This document shows, in pieces, positions 58,712 through 64,000 of a stretch of DNA of 64,000 bases. A program made the translations under genes and the position numbers. Source of the stretch: Adiantum capillus-veneris (taxonomy: Eukaryota; Streptophyta; Polypodiopsida; Polypodiales; Pteridaceae); contig CM043948.1 of assembly GCA_014529385.2 (NCBI GenBank), positions 25,602,451 to 25,666,450 of the forward strand. Reading direction: 5' to 3'. Positions within the stretch are counted from its first letter, which is position 1, and every line of letters starts with the position of its first letter. The notes beneath the pieces are model-generated. The model was not told the DNA's origin. It made no database searches and saw nothing but the letters and a program-made list of their open reading frames with translations.

Positions 58712-61449
58712 TGTGAGGTCCCCACCCCGTCGTATCAAACAACGGATCTGATGGTAAACCTGGTGGCCACTAGATCTATAGCGGAAGCAAACAAAATGGT
58801 TCAGGGTTCGACTAGCGGACGATCTCTCATCACAAAGTGAGTCGAGTTCGAGCCTACTAGCAAGGAGATCTAGCTCCACCTCGCAGGGGAAGCGTACTTA
58901 ACTATCTAGCGATCCTATGACCCACCTTCCAAGAGGAGAGAAGCCTCGAGTGCCTTTTTCCCCATGTTTCAGAGGCACGTACTCTCGAGAATTCCTCGCT
59001 CTAGGGGCAATGAGCGTTACTAATATCGAGTAAGCACTATGGGGACAGAGAGTTCCCGACCAATCGGGACCACCCATCTCGTAGGCATTGGCAACCTGAG
59101 CCAAGCCCCCACTTTCCACCCCCACACTCACACTTCCTCGTGTGACCTAATTACTACCACAAAGGTTGTTCAACATAAATATTCCTTGTTTAATTCCGAA
59201 TCACATGGTTCGTTAAAACAGCCCTTCAACCAGTATTGCAAACAACACCAAGAAAGAATTCTAGTAGAAATTCTACTCAAACTTATTCATAAAAATTCCA
59301 ATGTTCTGGAGGTACAACATCCCCCCTCCAGCGAGAGTTCACTCCTCCCGTTGTCGCCTAGCTGCCCATACAACTAGGTATGTCCACCGCATAGAAAGCA
59401 CGTCATCGACACTCCCACCGCATAGAAAGAAAGACGTGGGTTCCCACCGCATAGAAAGCAAGTCGTGGGTATCCACCGCATAGAAAGCATGTCGTGGATT
59501 CAAGAGTCATAACGAGGAACTCTGTCCCCTGTGATCAGTAGGGGGGTCAGGACTGATTCAGCATTGGAAATAAAATGAACATGTCGAGCTAAATTTTCCC
59601 TAGCAAACATTCTTTCCTCTTGCAACCAGCATACCCATCAGACATTACCTTCCTTCTTTAGAACTTAATGTACAATGATTTTAATGCCGAGCTTTCCGTC
59701 GGATTTCTCCAACATGTTTGGGGATATGAGCATTCCTAACTAGCGTATGCAATGTTAATTTAAACAACTTGAATAAAAATATGATCTACCTCTTCCACTT
59801 CTTCATCGATGGCCCGTGAGATGGCCGGTATTTGCTCGTCCATGGGAGCCTTCCCCTTTCCGTTGACATTGCTCGTTCCTGCTTCGCGATCATGGGCACC
59901 ACCAAAGCGCGTCCTCTTATCCGGGGCCATTTCTCACTACTTTAAATGATTAGCTTGGAGAAAGAGCTAAGGTTCACAAGCATCATAACAGTCCAATGGG
60001 TAGATTAGTGACATCAATTAATCCCTCGTATATGAGAGTCTAGATTTCTTTCATAAGCAATCATTAAGGATGGCACATAACCCTATGGGAACCGGCTCTA
60101 AGATAATTATTCGGCTTGCATGATCAAGAATAATTAAGATTTCACTATTAGAATTACCAGAGAATTGGATTAAGTATGATTAAACTATTTCCTAGCAATT
60201 AGATGATGCAGATTTACCCTATGCATATGTGTGAGGAAAAACCAATTCTTAGAGACTTAATGACGGATTAATTTCTCCTTAATTACGTCTTAATGCATAA
60301 GAAAAAATGAATTCAATTAAGCTGCAATGTTAATGAGTGATTACAATAGTGATTCTCTTCAATCTGCACAAATACTAGCTTATCGATTAATTACTATACT
60401 ATCTAGAGAGAGAAGATTCTGATAATTATGCTCTAATCATTAATCGAGAGTGAAGAATGGCTGATAATTCAGCTATGGAATGATGATTACATAATAGAGT
60501 ACGAATAAGGAGAATTTAGAGAGTAGTCATAGAGATTTTCGACTAGGAATAGACATAATAGACAAGGAATTTAGATGGTAGAGAAAAAGATTCACAGATG
60601 GCATTAATTAAACTGTTATTACCGTGATTAAGAGCTGGTAATCTTCTCGATTTTCTGATCTAATCGAGCTTCTTGAGATGAAAATTCGGCAGCACCTCCC
60701 TCCTAGCTTCCTCTTCAATAGGTGTGTGATTCGGCAGCACCTCCCCAATGTGTGTGGATGTGTGTGTATGCACTGTGTGTATGTGTGATCATAAGTGTGT
60801 GTGTGTGTGTGTGTATGCAGGTCTTTAAATAGGCTCTTACAGGCATCTGGGAGCTTCTCCAGTTAAGCATGGCAAGTCCAGTTCTCTGCCCACCAAGTGT
60901 CAGGTTGGCTTGGTTAACTGGTTCTGAGACTGAGTTGCAGGCTTGGCAGCTTTGCCAAGACTCCCACAAAGCAAGAGGGCGCCCCCTAGCTGCTAAAGCT
61001 GATCTGGAGTGGCCTGGGACCTGTTCCCACACAGTCCCGGGCCCCCGGTGCCTCCCCGGATAATTTTGTGAAAATTTGGTTCTAGGCTAAAACGAGACAT
61101 ACGAATCGGATTTTGATGTCGTAAATTGCCATACGAAGATCTAACTAAGGCGTACTGGCCCAAGTACCTGCCATATTTAGCAGCCCCCGGGGTCCGGAAA
61201 TGCATTTTTTTCAAATGTGGGGTACGGGTGCAGTTTTTCGAGACGGTCGAGACTGGACGGTTTGGGTGACCAAAAACTTACTATTTTTGGAAATTTTTCA
61301 CAAAAATTATTTTAATTCACATTTTGAAGCTTTATAACGTTCTAAATATCATGACACTGACAGAATCTGGAAAACTGCTAAAAATAGTAACTTATTCCAT
61401 TGTATTCATTTCGTGGTACAAGGGTGCTCTTGTGATCGGGTTAGAGACC

Positions 61450-61454
<5 letters not shown>
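58712..61454 (-). repeat. Element E 5' LTR
   Basis: 2,743 bp, few differences from 50821-53593. The main one is a 27-bp absence at about 60845, present at about 52964-52990 in the other LTR. It is followed by the (CA)n host microsatellite. Confidence 0.94.

Positions 61455-61500
<46 letters not shown>
61455..61500 (+). repeat. (CA)n microsatellite ending at an ATG
   Basis: 46 bp of CA repeat, the continuation of the run at 50803-50820 across element E. It abuts the ATG at 61501. Confidence 0.95.
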
Positions 61501-61502
<2 letters not shown>

Positions 61503-61800
61503 GACATCATCATCATCATACTCCAATGTTTTGTTAATCAAGAATGCATTCAATTCTGCAAAAGCCACCTTGGAGAATGAGGGGGCTACACACAATGCAA
61601 GGACACCACAGAAGATCAAGGACAAAATAGCCCACCTTATCAATTACGTTGATAATGGGCTTACATACATGGGAGAAGTCAAGTTCGAACTTGATGATGA
61701 TCAATGTCGCCCAGTAAGCGACCTTTTGATTGTAGTGAATGCAATCAAGTACACGGCCGCAAAGTTTCTTGACGGTGGACACCTTACCAATTCACAGTGA
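61501..61800 (+). CDS. Putative host protein, 99 residues, unknown
   Basis: Intact frame from ATG 61501 (MTSSSSYSNVLLIKNAFNSA) to TGA 61798-61800. It looks like a soluble mixed helical protein: QKIKDKIAHLINYVDNGLTY, then FELDDDQCRPVSDLLIVVNA. No signal peptide, membrane segment or transposon motif is visible. Upstream, before element E, lie a matching leader and TATA box. The stop overlaps CA|GTGAGA, a good 5' splice site at 61796/61797, so this may be only a first exon. It could also be a chance frame. Confidence 0.4.
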
Positions 61801-63100
61801 GAAGCAAAAGTTTGAACTTGGGGATGGCAATATACCACCAAGGACAAAAAACTTGTCAATTGTTAGGCCACTAAACCAAATGAGCTTAGGGTGCCTGGTT
61901 TGGGAATGAGCTTCAACTACCTGTAGCATATTCGCGAGGGATTCACTCTATACATAAAACGAGACGCCACCTGCAAGAAAATAACTTTGATAAAACCCCT
62001 ATAAACGACTCATATTAGGGAATATGAGCCCCCTTTCTACGCTTATAAGACAATCAAATGCAAAAAACTATCATACTCTATCTTACATATAGAATTTAGG
62101 TCTGACATGATCTAACTAAGTAGAACCAGTCAAAGAGCGTATAGCATAGTGATTGGCAACGTACTAAGGAACCACTTCTGTTGATAACTAGATGTACCCT
62201 CAATGTGTCTTAGTTTGACTTTCAAACTATGTGCCCGTTTAGCCTGCACTCTAGTTGCTCGTCCAATTCTGATCCATCTAAATTACTCAAAAACCATGGT
62301 TATAAAGTTGTGCTAGGTTCTCTGTGTCAATTTGCATATATACAAACTCTTTTTAGCTTCACTCCTAAAAAATGAACTATAATTACAAAACAAGCAATTG
62401 ATACAAAGTAGTGTTAGTTATTGCATGTATCTTTGTAGCTATTGACCCACAAGTTTGAGGGCAGAATCTTTTGGGAAGCCATGATTTTGAAACACAAAAA
62501 CTTCCTCTCATTTTTTCCTCTTCTCACTTCTCCCCCCCCCCCCCCCCCCCCCCCCCCAACCAATACATATGATACCCCCTCCCTTATTTTTAAGCTTGGC
62601 AAATAAATTATTGGGCTTGTCCCTAACTTATTCGATTATGTAACTTGTAAAAACCCCCCCCTTCCCTGTACGTACGTGGTGCATCCCCTGGGACCATATT
62701 ATCTTTGGGTAGTTTATTTTGTAATACCAAAATATCTAAGTTTGTAATGGTTTCTTGCTGTTTTTAATGCACGAGATCTTTTTTGTAACATGGATTGGAC
62801 TTTTTTTTTTTTTTTGCTTTAGTAATGCCAATTTCTTTTTGTAGCGTTGGTGAACAATGACATTAGGCATTCAAAAGAACCCTCTCACATAATGGAATAC
62901 AAATTTTTTAAAAATAATTTAATTTATATTTAAAAAATTATTAAATAATGATAATAACTATTAGGGTTAATGTAAAATTCCTTTAACTCTTCTAAACACA
63001 ATTAGACACTTCCACTCTCATTTTTTCAATATATTTCTTATTTTTTAACTTTGCTATCATGTCGTGCACTATAGTCTTCTCTTCTTTCAAAAGAGATTTT
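61801..63100. other. AT-rich stretch without supported gene
   Basis: If the 61501 frame is a first exon, this would be intron or 3' flank. I cannot identify further exons. It contains a run of 26 C at 62532-62557 and a poly-T near 62800-62815. Confidence 0.4.
62532..62557. repeat. (C)26 homopolymer
   Basis: Uninterrupted 26-base C run. It may be over- or under-counted by sequencing. On the minus strand it produces a spurious poly-Gly frame. Confidence 0.95.
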
Positions 63101-63400
63101 CTCATTTAACCAATGGGAATATTATTTTTGGGGTTAGATGTCTGCAAGAACATGTTGCACCACAAACATGTACTGCTCTACGTGCCATTTTCATGGTTGT
63201 TTGGGAGTGAAGAGTTGATAGTGCCACTCGAGAAAACAAGCAAGCACTTAGGAGATGAGTTTTACATTGTGGACAAATCTCTCTCTACAAAGTTTGTAAT
63301 GGTGGTCGAAGATTACATAGTTTCAAATTTGAGTGGCATGGTTGCTCCTCTCGTGGGACGTTCCCTACATAGACATTACTAGGCTAAGCAAGAAACAACT

Positions 63401-63984
63401 TTATGGGGAGCAAGCATTGCAAAACTCTGTCAATTTTGCCCTTATTGAACCATCCTTTGGAAACTTTGAACGTTGCATCTTACCCAAAATACAACCTTCA
63501 CAAACATGCTTCATAGGTGCTTCAAGAGGCGGCAACAAAGCAACCATATTAGATTTTTGCAAACATAGCAAACTGGAAAAATTCTGGTGCCCAAAACGTG
63601 CATGCCAAAGTTTTGCATATGAAATAGCTTTTGAATCCACAATTGCATTTGCAAAATCCTACCCCACACTTGTCATATAAGTGAGCTAATACAACCCACA
63701 ACACAAAATTCCAGATGCAATAGTTTCATCATCGAAACTGAGATCATGAATTGTACATTTGTCATCCACAAATTTCACAACAAGACCAAGTCTACATTGC
63801 TGTTACCACTTTTCCTTTGAGCAACAACAAAAGCATGTTCAATTGTATGTTGTTTAGCCATGTTATTTCTTGAAAGTGACTCTTGCTCTAGCAATGTGAA
63901 TAATGCATCAAACTTGAAAACATCAAGATTTCCTTGGGTCATAAGTCTCCAAGTACTAGCAAAAGTCTTGTAAGAATCGGGCAA
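63401..63984 (-). pseudogene. Ty1/copia gag and pre-integrase remnant
   Basis: 63984-63775 is copia gag (MPDSYKTFASTWRLM, VFKFDALFTLLEQESLSR). It joins almost directly to VKFVDDKCTIHDLSF near 63770 and, after stops, the GAG-pre-integrase domain at 63640-63401 (LWHARFGHQNFSSLL with C..C, GKMQRSKFPKDG). The zinc knuckle and protease active site normally between them are missing, so an internal deletion has occurred. The integrase core is not seen to the left. The element continues beyond the right edge. Confidence 0.8.
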
Positions 63985-64000
63985 AGCATCAAGAATAGTA

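Larger units (their letters stand above)
50821..61454 (-). mobile_element. Element E: long-LTR chromovirus in a CA microsatellite
   Basis: 10,634-bp minus-strand element with 2.75-kb LTRs (50821-53593 and 58712-61454), PBS, gag-pol 53625-57884 and polypurine tract. The flanking CACAC on both sides fits a 5-bp TSD, but any pentamer in a CA repeat would match. LTRs are very similar, so the insertion is young. The polyprotein frame is unbroken apart from four in-frame stops. A chromodomain is present. Confidence 0.94.

Noticed and set aside
63113-63680. Plus-strand frames of 89 and 115 codons
   Set aside because: The second is antisense to the copia pre-integrase domain. The first has a protein-like look but no recognisable family and no promoter context, so it is not called.

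Overview
The window is repeat-dense nuclear DNA of a land plant. The evidence is several plant-type LTR retrotransposons: Ty3/gypsy chromoviruses with C-terminal chromodomains, one Athila/Tat-type gypsy element with a second RNase H, and a Ty1/copia fragment. Several have primer-binding sites that read TGGTATCAGAGC, the initiator-Met-tRNA type usual in plants. The species cannot be named from the sequence.

Layout. 850-32805 is a three-level nest of four LTR elements, each with paired LTRs and a target-site duplication (TSD). Element A (minus strand, 850-32805, TSD CCAAG) was hit twice. Element B (plus, 6847-20981, TSD TGCCT) landed in its gag and was itself hit by element D (minus, 7132-16379, 4-bp TSD ACGA). 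Element C (plus, 21131-30030, TSD AAAGA) also landed in A gag. C is the same family as A. Removing B, C and the extra TSDs leaves A at 8,911 bp, against 8,900 bp for C.

32.8-48 kb is older and more eroded. It holds a decayed minus-strand gypsy element (about 36.3-42.2 kb), two diverged copies of a 1.2-1.3 kb terminal-inverted-repeat element flanked by TTAA (33207-34419 and 40012-41328), a 1-kb direct duplication with unrecognised reading frames (42853-43889 and 44833-45890), and a gag-like pseudogene (45922-46940). 47.5-50.1 kb has no gene I can support.

50.1-63 kb: a GA-rich tract, a TATA box (50621) and a CT/CA-rich leader run up to 50820. There element E (minus, 50821-61454) interrupts a CA microsatellite, which resumes at 61455 and ends directly at the ATG of an intact 99-codon frame (61501-61800). 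I read this as a host gene whose promoter/5' leader was split from its coding region by a 10.6-kb retrotransposon. The right edge carries a minus-strand copia remnant.

How they work: each element codes (or coded) for gag, protease, reverse transcriptase, RNase H and integrase for its own copying. None is fully intact. Nonsense codons in C and E are mostly one C-to-T or G-to-A change from Gln or Trp codons, as expected for silenced, methylated copies. The most unusual signals are a phased array of inverted CCAAT-box pairs in the A/C LTRs, the TTAA-flanked TIR element, the split host gene, and unrecognised frames ahead of gag in D and E.
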